Assembly (NCBI GenBank): GCA_035526335.1
Contig: DATLCN010000026.1
Location: 91,200-155,199 of the forward strand
Length of the DNA stretch: 64,000 bases
Reading direction: 5' to 3'
Origin: GCA-2861595 sp035526335
GTDB taxonomy: Bacteria > Actinomycetota > Acidimicrobiia > Acidimicrobiales > GCA-2861595
In this document: piece after piece, positions 53,572 to 62,156 of the stretch
Position numbering within the stretch: the stretch's first letter is position 1
Layout of the letters: the number at the start of each line of letters is the position of its first letter
The notes under the pieces: model-generated
Databases searched by the model: none
What the model saw: only the letters and a program-made list of their open reading frames with translations
Told to the model about the DNA's origin: nothing
Made by a program: the position numbers and the translations under genes

Positions 53572-54558
53572 TCAGCCCTTGACCGACCGACGTAGCCGGT
53601 CCAGCAGCCCCTGTTCCACCAGTTCCGCGGCAGCCTTGATGGCGTTGACGATGGCGGCCGACGACGAGGAGCCGTGGCTGATGATGCTGACACCGTCGAC
53701 TCCCAGGAGAAGCGCCCCGCCATAGGAATCCGGATCCATCTGGGTGGCGAGAGGCACGAGCAGGGGCAGGACGTCCTGTGACGCCTGCGCCGCCTCCTCG
53801 GTGGCGGTGAGGGCGCCGACCACGGCCCGGCGCATGAACCGCATGGCACCCTCGAGGGTCTTGAGCACGACGTTGCCGGTGAAGCCGTCGGTGACGACGA
53901 CGTCGAGGCGGTCGGTGAGCAGATCCCGGCCCTCGACGTTTCCGATGAAGGTGCCGCCGGATCCCTCCCACACCTCCGGGCGACGAAGGAGGGCGTTGGT
54001 CTCCTTGACCAGGTCGCTGCCCTTGGTGTCCTCCTCCCCGATCGACAGCAGGCCCACCCGCGGGCTGGTGATGCCGTACCGGCCGGCGGCGTAAGCCGCA
54101 CCCATCTGGGCGAACTGGACCAACCACGCCGGCTGGCACTCGGAGTTGGCGCCGGCGTCGAGCAGGACGGTGGGGGTGGAGCCCGGGACCGGGAGCGGGG
54201 TGGCGATGGCCGGGCGGCTGACACCGGGAAGCCGGCCGAGGCGCAGCAGGGCGCTGCCCATGGCCGCACCCGTGTTGCCCGGACAGACCATCGCGCTGGC
54301 CTTGCCGTCGCGCACCAGCTCGGCGGCTCTGACCACCGACGCGTCCTTCTTGCGGCGTACCGAGCTGGCCGCGTCCTCGCCCATGGCGATCACCTCGCTC
54401 GCCGGGAACACCTCGAGCGAACCGGTGTCGCCGAGTGCGCCGGGCTGGCCCACCAGCACCACCGGATAGCCGAGCTTCTCGGCTGCCTCGCGGGCACCCG
54501 CCACGATCTCGGCCGGACCGTTGTCGGTCCCCATCACGTCGACGGCTATGGGTTGCAC
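53572..54558 (-). CDS. plsX: Phosphate acyltransferase PlsX
   Basis: Makes acyl-phosphate from acyl-ACP for phospholipid synthesis. 328 residues. IAVDVMGTDNGPAEIVAGA at the N-terminus, SALLRLGRLPGVSRPAIA and VLLDAGANSEC, VGLLSIGEEDTKGS and DGFTGNVVLKTLEG are family landmarks. GTG start at 54558, 37 bp after rpmF. Confidence 0.96.
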   Translation of the reverse strand: MQPIAVDVMGTDNGPAEIVAGAREAAEKLGYPVVLVGQPGALGDTGSLEVFPASEVIAMGEDAASSVRRKKDASVVRAAELVRDGKASAMVCPGNTGAAMGSALLRLGRLPGVSRPAIATPLPVPGSTPTVLLDAGANSECQPAWLVQFAQMGAAYAAGRYGITSPRVGLLSIGEEDTKGSDLVKETNALLRRPEVWEGSGGTFIGNVEGRDLLTDRLDVVVTDGFTGNVVLKTLEGAMRFMRRAVVGALTATEEAAQASQDVLPLLVPLATQMDPDSYGGALLLGVDGVSIISHGSSSSAAIVNAIKAAAELVEQGLLDRLRRSVKG

Positions 54559-54595
54559 GGCCTGCGCCTGGCGCTCTTACTCGGTGACGCCGGCG

Positions 54596-54775
54596 CTAGC
54601 CGACGTCGATGGCCTGGCGGCCGCCGTACCAGCCGCAGGACGGGCAGACCACGTGGGGCAGCTTCGCCTGGCGGCACTGGGGGCAGACACTTCGCGCCGG
54701 CGCCGCCAGGGTCCAGTTGCTGGCGCGACGGCTGCGGCTCTTTGCCTTGGACGTCTTCTTCTTGGGAACAGCCAT
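54596..54775 (-). CDS. rpmF: 50S ribosomal protein L32
   Basis: 59 residues beginning AVPKKKTSKAKSRSRRAS after the Met, with a zinc ribbon CPQC and CPSC 12 residues apart (VCPSCGWYGGR). The zinc-binding form. ATG at 54775 with GAGAG upstream; DUF177-rpmF-plsX is a conserved trio. Confidence 0.97.
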   Translation of the reverse strand: MAVPKKKTSKAKSRSRRASNWTLAAPARSVCPQCRQAKLPHVVCPSCGWYGGRQAIDVG

Positions 54776-54790
54776 CTGGTTCGCTCTCTC

Positions 54791-55297
54791 TCAGTTCTCT
54801 CGCAACACGTCGAGCGCCGCCCAACGGGGGTCGCCCACAGCCTGTTCGCAGTCGCACTCACCGATGTTTCGATCGGCGCCGCACGTGGGGCAAAGTCCCA
54901 GGCACCCCACCTTACAGAGGGGTGCCAGAGGCAGCTCCAGGAGCACCGCGTCTCTGGCCATCGGCTCCAGGTCGAGCTGGTCGCCATGCAGAGGATAGGT
55001 GTGCTCGGGGTCGTTCTGCTCCTCGAAGACCTCCCATACGTCCGCACTCAGGCTCCCCGTGGCCTGCCCCAGGCACCGCCGGCACTCCCCTGACCACTGC
55101 GCCTCGACCTTGCCCCGGGCGATGGCACCCCCGGGAACCAGCTCCAACAGCACGTCGACCACGACCTCGGCGCCTTCGGGAACAGCGCTCCCGGACACCT
55201 TCAATCCGGGGATCGGACCCACCCTCCGCTCCGCCCTCCGGTTGTTCGGAGCCTTCTGCAGACCACCGATCCGGACCACGAACGGCGAGAAAGCCAC
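54791..55297 (-). CDS. YceD/DUF177 family protein
   Basis: 168 residues. The N-terminal half forms the DUF177 beta pattern with a CRRCLG motif and the C-terminal half has CKVGCLGLCPTCGAD plus GECDC, a cluster of metal-binding-type cysteines. Family members precede rpmF and may affect 23S rRNA maturation. GTG at 55297 has TAGAGT exactly six bases upstream. Confidence 0.9.
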   Translation of the reverse strand: MAFSPFVVRIGGLQKAPNNRRAERRVGPIPGLKVSGSAVPEGAEVVVDVLLELVPGGAIARGKVEAQWSGECRRCLGQATGSLSADVWEVFEEQNDPEHTYPLHGDQLDLEPMARDAVLLELPLAPLCKVGCLGLCPTCGADRNIGECDCEQAVGDPRWAALDVLREN

Positions 55298-55303
55298 CGG
55301 GTG

Positions 55304-55309
55304 ACTCTA
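55304..55309 (-). promoter_or_regulatory. -10 element TAGAGT of DUF177-rpmF, leaderless spacing
   Basis: TAGAGT, then CACCCG, then GTG at 55297: TANNNT-N6-RTG. Confidence 0.6.
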
Positions 55310-55346
55310 GGGCCCGGTCACCTCGGATCCGGATCGACGAGGAGCG

Positions 55347-55919
55347 TCAGGGCTGGTCCTGGTCGAAGAACGCTTCATCGGCTCCCGCCGTGGCGCCGAG
55401 ATCACCGGTGTCCTGGCCGAAGCCCAGATCGCCCCGATCCTGGGCGGGCAGCGGCGTTACCCGCAACTTGTCCCGCCCGGCCTGAACCGTCTTGAGCGTT
55501 CGCTCGAGGACGATCTCGAAGGCGGCCAGCTTCTGGTCGCAATAGTCCTCGGCCTCGTGGCGCAACCGGCTCGAGTCCTCGCGCGCCTGCTCCACCGTCT
55601 TCTGCGAGAGGTGCTGTGCGGAGCGCACGATCTCGGTGCGCTGCACCATGCGCTCGGAACGGACCCTGGCCGCCTCGAGGATCTCGTCCGCCTCCCGCTG
55701 GACCTTGGCCAAAAACTCCGCCCGCTCCTTGAGCATCCAACGGGCCTGCCTCAGCTCGTCTGGAAGGCGCTCCAAAGCATCCTCCAGCAGCTCGAGCACC
55801 TCGTCCTTCTCCACCCGCACGGTCGTCGAGAGCGGCATCGGCTTGGCGTTGGTGACGATCTCGATGACGCGACGGAGCAGCAGCTCGGCGTCGACCTCGT
55901 TGTTGTCGCTGACCATCAC
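55347..55919 (-). CDS. sepIVA: SepIVA/DivIVA-like coiled-coil septum protein
   Basis: 190 residues, almost entirely alpha-helical: heptad-like Leu/Glu/Arg pattern from about residue 30 to 150 (for example LEDALERLPDELRQARWMLKE in part) with a disordered acidic tail. No membrane segment. In mycobacteria the gene in this position (between coaD and rnc) is SepIVA, a DivIVA-domain factor for septation and wall growth; I assign the name from position and architecture. The GTG at 55919 or the adjacent ATG overlaps the coaD stop. Confidence 0.7.
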   Translation of the reverse strand: MMVSDNNEVDAELLLRRVIEIVTNAKPMPLSTTVRVEKDEVLELLEDALERLPDELRQARWMLKERAEFLAKVQREADEILEAARVRSERMVQRTEIVRSAQHLSQKTVEQAREDSSRLRHEAEDYCDQKLAAFEIVLERTLKTVQAGRDKLRVTPLPAQDRGDLGFGQDTGDLGATAGADEAFFDQDQP

Positions 55920-56398
55920 GCGAACTTCTCCTCCACCCTCTTGGCCACCGGCACCGGCACCATCGAACTGACACGACGGGCGCCGCCGAAACGGGCGATC
56001 TCGCGTAGCAGGGACGATGCGATGAACGACGAGCTCGATGCGCAGGGCAGGAATACCGTCGGCACACCTGAGATGGCCTCGTTCATCTGGGCCATCTGCA
56101 GCTCGTGCTCGAAATCCGATGCCACCCTCAGACCCTTCACGATCACCTCGGCCCCCACCTTCTTGGCCAGGTCGACCACGAGCGTGTCGAAGAAAGCCAC
56201 CTCCACGTTGGCCAGGTGGGCCACCGCCTCCTCCACCATGTCGCGCCGTTCGTCATATGTGAACAGGGGCTCACCCTTCTGCGGATTGCGCATGGCCGCG
56301 ACCACCACCCGGTCGAACAACAGCGCCGCGCTCTCGATGACCTCGAGATGGCCGTTGTGGAGGGGGTCGAAGGAGCCCGGAAACAGGGCGATTCTCAC
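55916..56398 (-). CDS. coaD: Phosphopantetheine adenylyltransferase
   Basis: Penultimate step of coenzyme A synthesis. 160 residues. ATP-binding GSFDPLHNGHLEVIE, VIVKGLRVASDFEHELQMA and SSSFIASSLLREIA (the ISSTxxR equivalent reads IASSLLR). GTG start in a GTGA overlap with rsmD. Confidence 0.96.
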   Translation of the reverse strand: MRIALFPGSFDPLHNGHLEVIESAALLFDRVVVAAMRNPQKGEPLFTYDERRDMVEEAVAHLANVEVAFFDTLVVDLAKKVGAEVIVKGLRVASDFEHELQMAQMNEAISGVPTVFLPCASSSSFIASSLLREIARFGGARRVSSMVPVPVAKRVEEKFA

Positions 56399-56943
56399 GC
56401 TCGGCCTTTCTCATCGGTTCGGCTCTTTGACTGGGCGACGGTCACCACCGTACCGCCGTACCGCTTGATCTTCACCACCTCGAAGCGCTCCCCGAGCTCG
56501 ATCTCACGGTCGCTCTCCAGGATGGCCAGACCCGTGCGAGCGCCGGCCAGCAGCTCGGACCAGCCGTCGAAATCGTATGGAGGATCCGCGAACACAACGT
56601 CGAAGGAGGCGTCCGGATTCAGGCGCAACCAGCTCATCACGTCGGACTGCACGACCGTGGCCCGCGCGTACAGCCCGGTGGTCACGAGGTTCACCCTCAT
56701 CGTGTCCGCCGCTACCCGGTCCGAGTCCACGAGTGTTGCGTGGGCGGCCCCCCTGGACAGGGCCTCGATTCCGAGCGCGCCCGTGCCGGCGAAGAAATCG
56801 GCGACCTTCAGGTCGGCCACATTGCCCAGGGAGCCGAGGACGTCGAAGATGGCCTCCCTCACCCGGTCACCGGTCGGGCGCACACCGAGCCCGCCTGGTG
56901 CCTGGAGACGCCGGCCTTTCGCTGACCCCGATACCACCCTCAC
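56395..56943 (-). CDS. rsmD: 16S rRNA (guanine966-N2)-methyltransferase RsmD
   Basis: 182 residues. SAM-binding FFAGTGALGIEALSRGA and the catalytic DPPY motif in VFADPPYD; the N-terminal GSAKGRRLQAP and PTGDRVREAIFDVL are typical. GTG at 56943 preceded at six bases by TAGCCT, so it heads the rsmD-coaD-sepIVA transcript. Confidence 0.95.
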   Translation of the reverse strand: MRVVSGSAKGRRLQAPGGLGVRPTGDRVREAIFDVLGSLGNVADLKVADFFAGTGALGIEALSRGAAHATLVDSDRVAADTMRVNLVTTGLYARATVVQSDVMSWLRLNPDASFDVVFADPPYDFDGWSELLAGARTGLAILESDREIELGERFEVVKIKRYGGTVVTVAQSKSRTDEKGRA

Positions 56944-56949
56944 CGGCCG

Positions 56950-56955
56950 AGGCTA
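56950..56955 (-). promoter_or_regulatory. -10 element TAGCCT of rsmD, leaderless spacing
   Basis: TAGCCT, then CGGCCG, then GTG at 56943: TANNNT-N6-RTG. Confidence 0.6.
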
Positions 56956-57017
56956 CGCCGCCGCCGACCGGCTCCGGGGCCTGCGAAAAATACCTTTCCC
57001 CGGGAGTCCGGGAGGCG

Positions 57018-57023
57018 TACGCT
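57018..57023 (+). promoter_or_regulatory. -10 element TACGCT of the secreted peptide gene
   Basis: TACGCT followed by TTTT, about 23 bases before the ATG at 57047, with GGGGAGGGGG in the leader. This transcript has a normal leader, unlike many others here. Confidence 0.4.
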
Positions 57024-57046
57024 TTTTGCCGACTGGGGAGGGGGTG

Positions 57047-57214
57047 ATGACGATGATCAAGAGACTGGTTGCTGCTGGCGCCGTCGGCGTGATGGCTCTG
57101 GTGCTGGCGGGCCCTGTACAGGCTGCACAGCCTGGGCCGGGCGACACGCAGTGCGTACCGGGCCAGAACGGCAATCCGCACGGCGGATTCAAGGCCGGAG
57201 TGTGCACCAACTAA
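57047..57214 (+). CDS. Small secreted two-cysteine peptide
   Basis: 55 residues. A textbook signal peptide (TMIKRLVAAGAVGVMALVL, cleavage likely after VQA) leaves a mature part of about 28 residues rich in Gly, Pro and Asn with exactly two Cys (QCVPGQ and GVCTN) able to form one loop. GGGGAGGGGG lies just before the ATG and a hairpin follows the stop, so it looks like a complete independent gene. I recognise no family. Confidence 0.65.
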   Translation: MTMIKRLVAAGAVGVMALVLAGPVQAAQPGPGDTQCVPGQNGNPHGGFKAGVCTN

Positions 57215-57228
57215 CAACTGCGGTACCG

Positions 57229-57263
57229 GGGGGCATGGCGGGTAGGGCTATTCGCCTGCCCCC
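57229..57263 (+). terminator. Hairpin between secreted peptide gene and recG
   Basis: GGGGGCA (57229-57235) pairs with TGCCCCC (57257-57263) and GGCG (57237-57240) with CGCC (57253-57256), with one bulged base and a 12-base loop. It lies between convergent genes and may terminate both; no T run. Confidence 0.55.
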
Positions 57264-57301
57264 TGTATCGGTTCCGCTGGCAAAGCGCCCGCCGCTGAAA
57301 G

Positions 57302-59413
57302 TCAGCTCTTGAACAGGAACTCCGCCTCTTGCTCGTCGACGAGGAGGCTCAGTTCGTCGGCCAGCAGGTCGTGGTCGGAGAGATGGGGGTCGGAGTCCAC
57401 GATGACGAAGGCGACGCGGCGGGCCTCGCTCACCAAAACCTTGTCCCGGCGGAGGGAGGCCAGCTTCAGGTCGCTGCGGCCCTTCTGGCGGGTGCCGAGA
57501 ATGGTGCCCTCCCCCCGCAGTTCCAGGTCGACCTCAGCCAACTCGAAACCGTCGCGGGTCTTCACCAGCGCCTTGAGGCGCTCTCTGGCCTCTGGCGTCG
57601 ACGCATCGCCGAGCAGGTAGCACCACGACGGGGCCGAGGCCCGGCCCACCCGTCCCCGGAGCTGGTGGAGCTGGGCGATCCCGAAGCGATGGGCGTCCTC
57701 GACGACCATCACCGTGGCGTTGGGAACGTCGACTCCCACCTCCACCACCGTCGTCGCCACGAGCACCTCGATCTTGCCGCCGCGGAACCTGGCCATCACC
57801 TCTTCCTTGTCCTTCGACGCCATCTGCCCGTGCAGCAGTCCGAGTTCGAGGCCGGCCAGCTCCTCTTTGCGCAGGCGCTCGTACTCCTCCGAGGCGGAGC
57901 GGGCCTGGATCCGGTCGGACTCCTCGATGAGGGGACACACGACGTAGGCCTGGTGGCCGACCGCCACCTCCTCGTGGACCCGCCTCCACGCCGCCGCCTC
58001 CTCCAGTTCGCCGTGGGCCCAGACGGTCGTGATCGGCCTGCGCCCCTTCGGCATCTCGTCGAGCGTCGTGAGGTCGAGATCGCCGTAGACCATCATGGCC
58101 GCCGTCCGGGGTATGGGCGTCGCCGTCATCACGAGCACGTCGGGATCCTCCCCTTTGGCCCGCAGGACAGCCCGCTGCTCGACACCGAATCGGTGCTGCT
58201 CGTCGATCACGACCATCCCCAACCGGGCGAACTCCACTCCTTCGGTGAGCAGTGCGTGGGTGCCGATGAGCATCTCGAGGTGACCCTCGCGCAGCGCGGA
58301 ATTCAGCCGCTCCCTCTCCTTTGCCGTCGTCCGGTTGGTGAGGAGCTCGACCCGCAGGGGCCGGTCGCCGGTGAGGGTGGCCTCGTCGGGAACGGAGAAG
58401 TCGGCCAGTAGCTGGCGCACGCCCAGGAAGTGCTGCTCCGCGAGTACCGCGGTGGGGGCCATGAAGGCGCCCTGGTAGCCGCCCTGGACCGCCATCAGGA
58501 GTGCGGTGACGGCCACCACGGTCTTGCCGCTGCCGACGTCACCCTGGAGAAGGCGGTGCATCGGGTGGGGGCCGGCGAGGTCGCGGGCTATTTCGTCGCA
58601 AGCGCTCACCTGGGACCTGGTCAGCGCGAACGGCAGGGTTGCGTGGAAGCGACGCACCAGTTCGCCGTCGGTCGTATGTCGGATCCCCTTCGCCTCGCGT
58701 TCCAGAGCCCGCTTGCGCATCACGAGGGCCAGCTGGAGGCGGAGCAGCTCGTCGAAGGCCAGGCGCTTTCGCGCCGCCTGGGCCGCCCCCATGGACTCGG
58801 GATTGTGGATGTGCGTGAAGGCCCAGGTGCGGCCCGGCAGGTCGAGCTCGTCCCGCCATCGTGCCGCGAGCGGTTCGGCCAGCTCCCCCGCCCGTCGGAG
58901 CGCCTCCTCGACCCACTGGGCCAGATCCCATGTGGACAGCCCCGACTTCTCCGACTGGGGGTAGATCGGGATGATCCGTCCGGTACGGTCGCCAACCAGG
59001 TCGACCACCGGGCTCGTCATCTGCGCGCGGCCCCGGTACATCTCCAGCTTGCCGAAGAACACAGCCTCCGTACCGGCCGCGAGCTGGCGGGCGCGCCACG
59101 TCTGGTTGAAGAAGACACAGCGCAGGTAGCCACTCCCGTCGAACACGTCGACCTCGACCAGGGACCTCCGGTTGCGGGTACGACGGGCGACGACGCGCTT
59201 GACCGTCGCCAGCACCATGGCCTCCTCGCCAGCACGCAGTGTGCGGATCTCGGCCTGCTGCGTGCGGTCGATGTAGCGACGGGGGTAGTGCATCAGCAGG
59301 TCCAGAACGGTCTTGATCTCCATCTCCGCCAGCCCCGCCACCTTCTTCGGCCCGAGACCCTTGAGCTCCTCGACCGATACCTTCGCCAGCGCGCTCAGGC
59401 GGCGCGGGCTCAT
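57302..59413 (-). CDS. recG: ATP-dependent DNA helicase RecG
   Basis: Remodels stalled forks and branched DNA. 703 residues. N-terminal wedge/OB domain (about 1-230), then helicase motifs LLQGDVGSGKTVVAV (I), APTAVLAEQH (Ia), VVIDEQHRFGVEQR (II), MTATPIPRT (III), GRVGRA (VI). ATG at 59413 overlaps the fakA stop as ATGA. Confidence 0.97.
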   Translation of the reverse strand: MSPRRLSALAKVSVEELKGLGPKKVAGLAEMEIKTVLDLLMHYPRRYIDRTQQAEIRTLRAGEEAMVLATVKRVVARRTRNRRSLVEVDVFDGSGYLRCVFFNQTWRARQLAAGTEAVFFGKLEMYRGRAQMTSPVVDLVGDRTGRIIPIYPQSEKSGLSTWDLAQWVEEALRRAGELAEPLAARWRDELDLPGRTWAFTHIHNPESMGAAQAARKRLAFDELLRLQLALVMRKRALEREAKGIRHTTDGELVRRFHATLPFALTRSQVSACDEIARDLAGPHPMHRLLQGDVGSGKTVVAVTALLMAVQGGYQGAFMAPTAVLAEQHFLGVRQLLADFSVPDEATLTGDRPLRVELLTNRTTAKERERLNSALREGHLEMLIGTHALLTEGVEFARLGMVVIDEQHRFGVEQRAVLRAKGEDPDVLVMTATPIPRTAAMMVYGDLDLTTLDEMPKGRRPITTVWAHGELEEAAAWRRVHEEVAVGHQAYVVCPLIEESDRIQARSASEEYERLRKEELAGLELGLLHGQMASKDKEEVMARFRGGKIEVLVATTVVEVGVDVPNATVMVVEDAHRFGIAQLHQLRGRVGRASAPSWCYLLGDASTPEARERLKALVKTRDGFELAEVDLELRGEGTILGTRQKGRSDLKLASLRRDKVLVSEARRVAFVIVDSDPHLSDHDLLADELSLLVDEQEAEFLFKS

Positions 59414-61092
59414 TCGATGGAGAACAGGTACGGGTAGAGCGGCTGCCCGCCCGTGTGGACCTCTGCCTCGACGGCGGGCCTGTGTTCGGCCAGCCAATCG
59501 GTAATGGCCTCTGTGTCGGCGGGGCTGGAGCCGGCACCCTCGATGATCGTGACCACCTCGTGGCCGTCGGCATCGCCGCCCTCGGCCGTGACCAGGCGGT
59601 CCATCAGGGCGACGGCCGCCGCGGCGAGGTTGGCCGCCACCACCTCGATGCCTTCGGCGGACAACCCGAGCCAGTCGCCCTCGGCGATCGGCCCGGCGGC
59701 GCACGTCGATGCCCGAACCGCCTGTGCCAACTCGCCCGAGACGACTTTGGCCGCAGCCTTCGCCATGGCCGTCTCGTTGGCCTCGGCCGGGGTGCCGGCG
59801 TTGAACTCCATCATTGCTGCCAGGCCCTCGGCGATGCTGCGCGTCGGCACCACCCGCACCGACTTGGTGGACAGCTCGTCCACCCGGGCGGCTACAGCCA
59901 CGATGTTGGGGTTGTTGGGCAGAATCACCACGTCGGCGGCGGGGGCCGCCTCCACCGCCTCGAGCAGCTGTGCCGTCGACGGGTTCATGGACTGCCCTCC
60001 GGACACGATCCGGTGGGCCCCCATGGAGGCGAACATGGCCGCCAGGCCGGCGCCGGCGGCAACCGCGACCACGGCGGTGGTGACCGCCGGCTCCTCTGCC
60101 ATGTTGGGCTCACCAGCCGGCGCCGGTGCCGCACCTTGGTGCTCCGAGGTGCAGTTCTCCGCCTCGACCTGCTCGTGAAGGTCGGCGACCCGGATGGAGT
60201 ACGGCCGGCCGCAGCCGATGGCGACCTCGATGGCAGCACCGATGTCGTCGGTGTGTACGTGGCAGTTCCAGATGCCGTCGCCTCCGACCACCGCGATTGA
60301 GTCACCCAGCACCGACCACTCCTCCTTGAGCCGCTCGACGGCGTCGTCACGGGCCTCGAGAAGGTGCATCACCTCGTAGCGGGGACCGAGGTCCTCATGG
60401 GTGGCGTGGGGCGGCTGGGCCGCAAAGACCATGGCCTCGGTCTGGGTCGCGGGATACGAGGCCGGCGCCTCGGGCAGGGGACGGCCGTCCACGACGTGAA
60501 GGAAGGCGTCGAGGAGGAGCAGGAACCCGGCCCCGCCGGCATCGACCACCCCGGCCTGCTTCAGCACGGCCAGGAGTTCGGGAGTCCCTGCGAGGGCTTC
60601 GGTGGCGGCGGCGCGGGCCGCCTCGAGGACATCCAGAAGAGTCGACTCCCCGGGGGCGGACGCGGCACCCTGGGCAGCTCCCTTCACCACTGTGAGGATC
60701 GTGCCCTCCACCGGGTTCATGACCGCCTTGTAGGCCGCCTCGCTCGCCGCCCACAGCGCCTCGGCCATGTCGACGCCTCCCACGGTTCCGGCGAGCTGGC
60801 ACCGCTGCGCGATGCCCCGGAGGATCTGGGACAGGATCACCCCGGAGTTCCCACGGGCCCCCATCAGCGAGCCCTGGGAGATGGCTCGGCACACGCCGGC
60901 CATGTCCTCCGCGCCGTCCATGGCGGCCACCACCGACTCGACCGTCAGCGCCATGTTCGTGCCGGTGTCCCCGTCGGGAACGGGAAAGACGTTGAGCCGG
61001 TTGACCCTCTCCTGATGGGCCCGCAGGGCGTCGCGATAGGCGGTTACCGCCGCTTTCAGGTGTCCGGGTCCCAGGCGCTCGAGGGGCTTCAT
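59410..61092 (-). CDS. fakA: FakA-type fatty acid kinase (DAK/DegV-associated, YloV family)
   Basis: 560 residues. N-terminal DhaL-like kinase domain with LNVFPVPDGDTGTNMALT (the three Asp metal ligands) and GSLMGARGNSGVILSQ; middle domain with CHVHTDDIGAAIEVAI; C-terminal domain (about 320-560) with SGGQSMNPSTAQLLEA and VILPNNPNI. FakA phosphorylates fatty acids bound to FakB (DegV) proteins; no FakB gene is here. TAGCAT lies nine bases upstream of the start. Confidence 0.9.
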   Translation of the reverse strand: MKPLERLGPGHLKAAVTAYRDALRAHQERVNRLNVFPVPDGDTGTNMALTVESVVAAMDGAEDMAGVCRAISQGSLMGARGNSGVILSQILRGIAQRCQLAGTVGGVDMAEALWAASEAAYKAVMNPVEGTILTVVKGAAQGAASAPGESTLLDVLEAARAAATEALAGTPELLAVLKQAGVVDAGGAGFLLLLDAFLHVVDGRPLPEAPASYPATQTEAMVFAAQPPHATHEDLGPRYEVMHLLEARDDAVERLKEEWSVLGDSIAVVGGDGIWNCHVHTDDIGAAIEVAIGCGRPYSIRVADLHEQVEAENCTSEHQGAAPAPAGEPNMAEEPAVTTAVVAVAAGAGLAAMFASMGAHRIVSGGQSMNPSTAQLLEAVEAAPAADVVILPNNPNIVAVAARVDELSTKSVRVVPTRSIAEGLAAMMEFNAGTPAEANETAMAKAAAKVVSGELAQAVRASTCAAGPIAEGDWLGLSAEGIEVVAANLAAAAVALMDRLVTAEGGDADGHEVVTIIEGAGSSPADTEAITDWLAEHRPAVEAEVHTGGQPLYPYLFSIE

Positions 61093-61101
61093 GGACCGAC
61101 G

Positions 61102-61107
61102 ATGCTA
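61102..61107 (-). promoter_or_regulatory. -10 element TAGCAT of fakA
   Basis: TAGCAT, nine bases before the fakA start, overlapping the opposite-strand rpmB element within a 25-bp spacer. Confidence 0.4.
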
Positions 61108-61111
61108 CGTT
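61106..61111 (+). promoter_or_regulatory. -10 element TACGTT of rpmB, leaderless spacing
   Basis: TACGTT, then GGCCCC, then ATG at 61118: exact TANNNT-N6-ATG in the 25-bp space between fakA and rpmB. Confidence 0.65.
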
Positions 61112-61117
61112 GGCCCC

Positions 61118-61312
61118 ATGGCAGCGGTCTGTGAGGTGTGTGGCAAGCACCCCTCCTTCGGAATGAGCATCAGTCACTCGCATCGTCGCACGAAGCGGCG
61201 CTGGAACCCCAACATCCAGAGGGTCCGGGCCCTGGTGAACGGCACCACGAAGCGCATGCACGTGTGCACCTCCTGCATCCGAGCCGGCAAGATCACCAAA
61301 GCCTCCCACTAG
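61118..61312 (+). CDS. rpmB: 50S ribosomal protein L28
   Basis: 64 residues. CEVCGKHPSFGMSISHSHRRT at the N-terminus (given here across two segments) and VCTSCIRAGKI, forming the CxxC/CxxC zinc-type L28; RRWNPNIQRVRA is the rRNA-binding core. Stop TAG at 61310 is shared with the opposite-strand thiD stop through the palindrome CTAG. Confidence 0.96.
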   Translation: MAAVCEVCGKHPSFGMSISHSHRRTKRRWNPNIQRVRALVNGTTKRMHVCTSCIRAGKITKASH

Positions 61313-62121
61313 AGCGCAGCCGCCCACCCCGGGTCGACCGGGCCTACGCCGCCACCCAGGTCGACGGCGGCGGCGATGGCCCTCTGGCAGAAGTGCTTTG
61401 CAGCCACACACGCGTCCACCGGGTCCATCCCCCGCGCCAGTTCGGCACATATCGCTGCCGACAGCACGCAGCCGGTGCCATGGCTGTGGCGGCCGGCCAG
61501 ACGGCGGCCCTCCAGCCACACCGGCCTGGCGCCGGCGGCCATAACACAATCGGGAGCGTCCTCGCCGGACAAATGGCCACCCTTCACCATGGCCACGCCC
61601 GCCCCCAGGTCGACCAGAGCCCTGGCCGCGTCCTCCATGGTCGAGCGGCTGTCGACCTCGAAGCCGAGGATGCGGGTCGCTTCGGGGAGGTTCGGCGTGA
61701 CCACGGCGGCCAGGGGCAGCAGTTTCGCTGTCAGGGCCGACACGGCGGCGTCGTCTAGCAGGGCGGCGCCGTGCTTGGACACGAACACGGGATCGACCAC
61801 CAGCGGCCCGATGACCGCCTCCGACACTGCCGCCGCGACCGCCTCCACCAACTCGGCCGAGGCGAGCATCCCGGTCTTGGCCGCGTCTACTCCGAAGTCG
61901 CCCGCCACGCTGGTTATCTGCGCCCGGACCGACGACGCCGGCAGGGTGGCGAGATCCTGAACCCCAAGGGTGTTCTGCGCTGTCACGGCAACGACGGCGC
62001 AGGTGCCCCAGACGCCGTGGGCCTCGAAGCACTTCAGGTCGGCGGCGACGCCCGCTCCCCCGCCGGAATCAGTCCCGGCGATGGTGAGGGCGACAGGGCG
62101 GCGGTTCACACTGGCCATCAC
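61309..62121 (-). CDS. thiD: Hydroxymethylpyrimidine/phosphomethylpyrimidine kinase
   Basis: Phosphorylates HMP and HMP-P in thiamine synthesis. 270 residues, ribokinase fold: TIAGTDSGGGAGVAADLKCF, AVTAQNTLGV, VDPVFVSKHGAALLDD, TPNLPEATRIL, and the anion hole/catalytic HSHGTGCVLSAAI. GTG at 62121 or adjacent ATG. Lies 35 bp after thiL; convergent with rpmB. Confidence 0.95.
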   Translation of the reverse strand: MMASVNRRPVALTIAGTDSGGGAGVAADLKCFEAHGVWGTCAVVAVTAQNTLGVQDLATLPASSVRAQITSVAGDFGVDAAKTGMLASAELVEAVAAAVSEAVIGPLVVDPVFVSKHGAALLDDAAVSALTAKLLPLAAVVTPNLPEATRILGFEVDSRSTMEDAARALVDLGAGVAMVKGGHLSGEDAPDCVMAAGARPVWLEGRRLAGRHSHGTGCVLSAAICAELARGMDPVDACVAAKHFCQRAIAAAVDLGGGVGPVDPGWAAAL

Positions 62122-62156
62122 ATCACGACCGGGTCAGGTCTTTGCACCGGAGCGTT

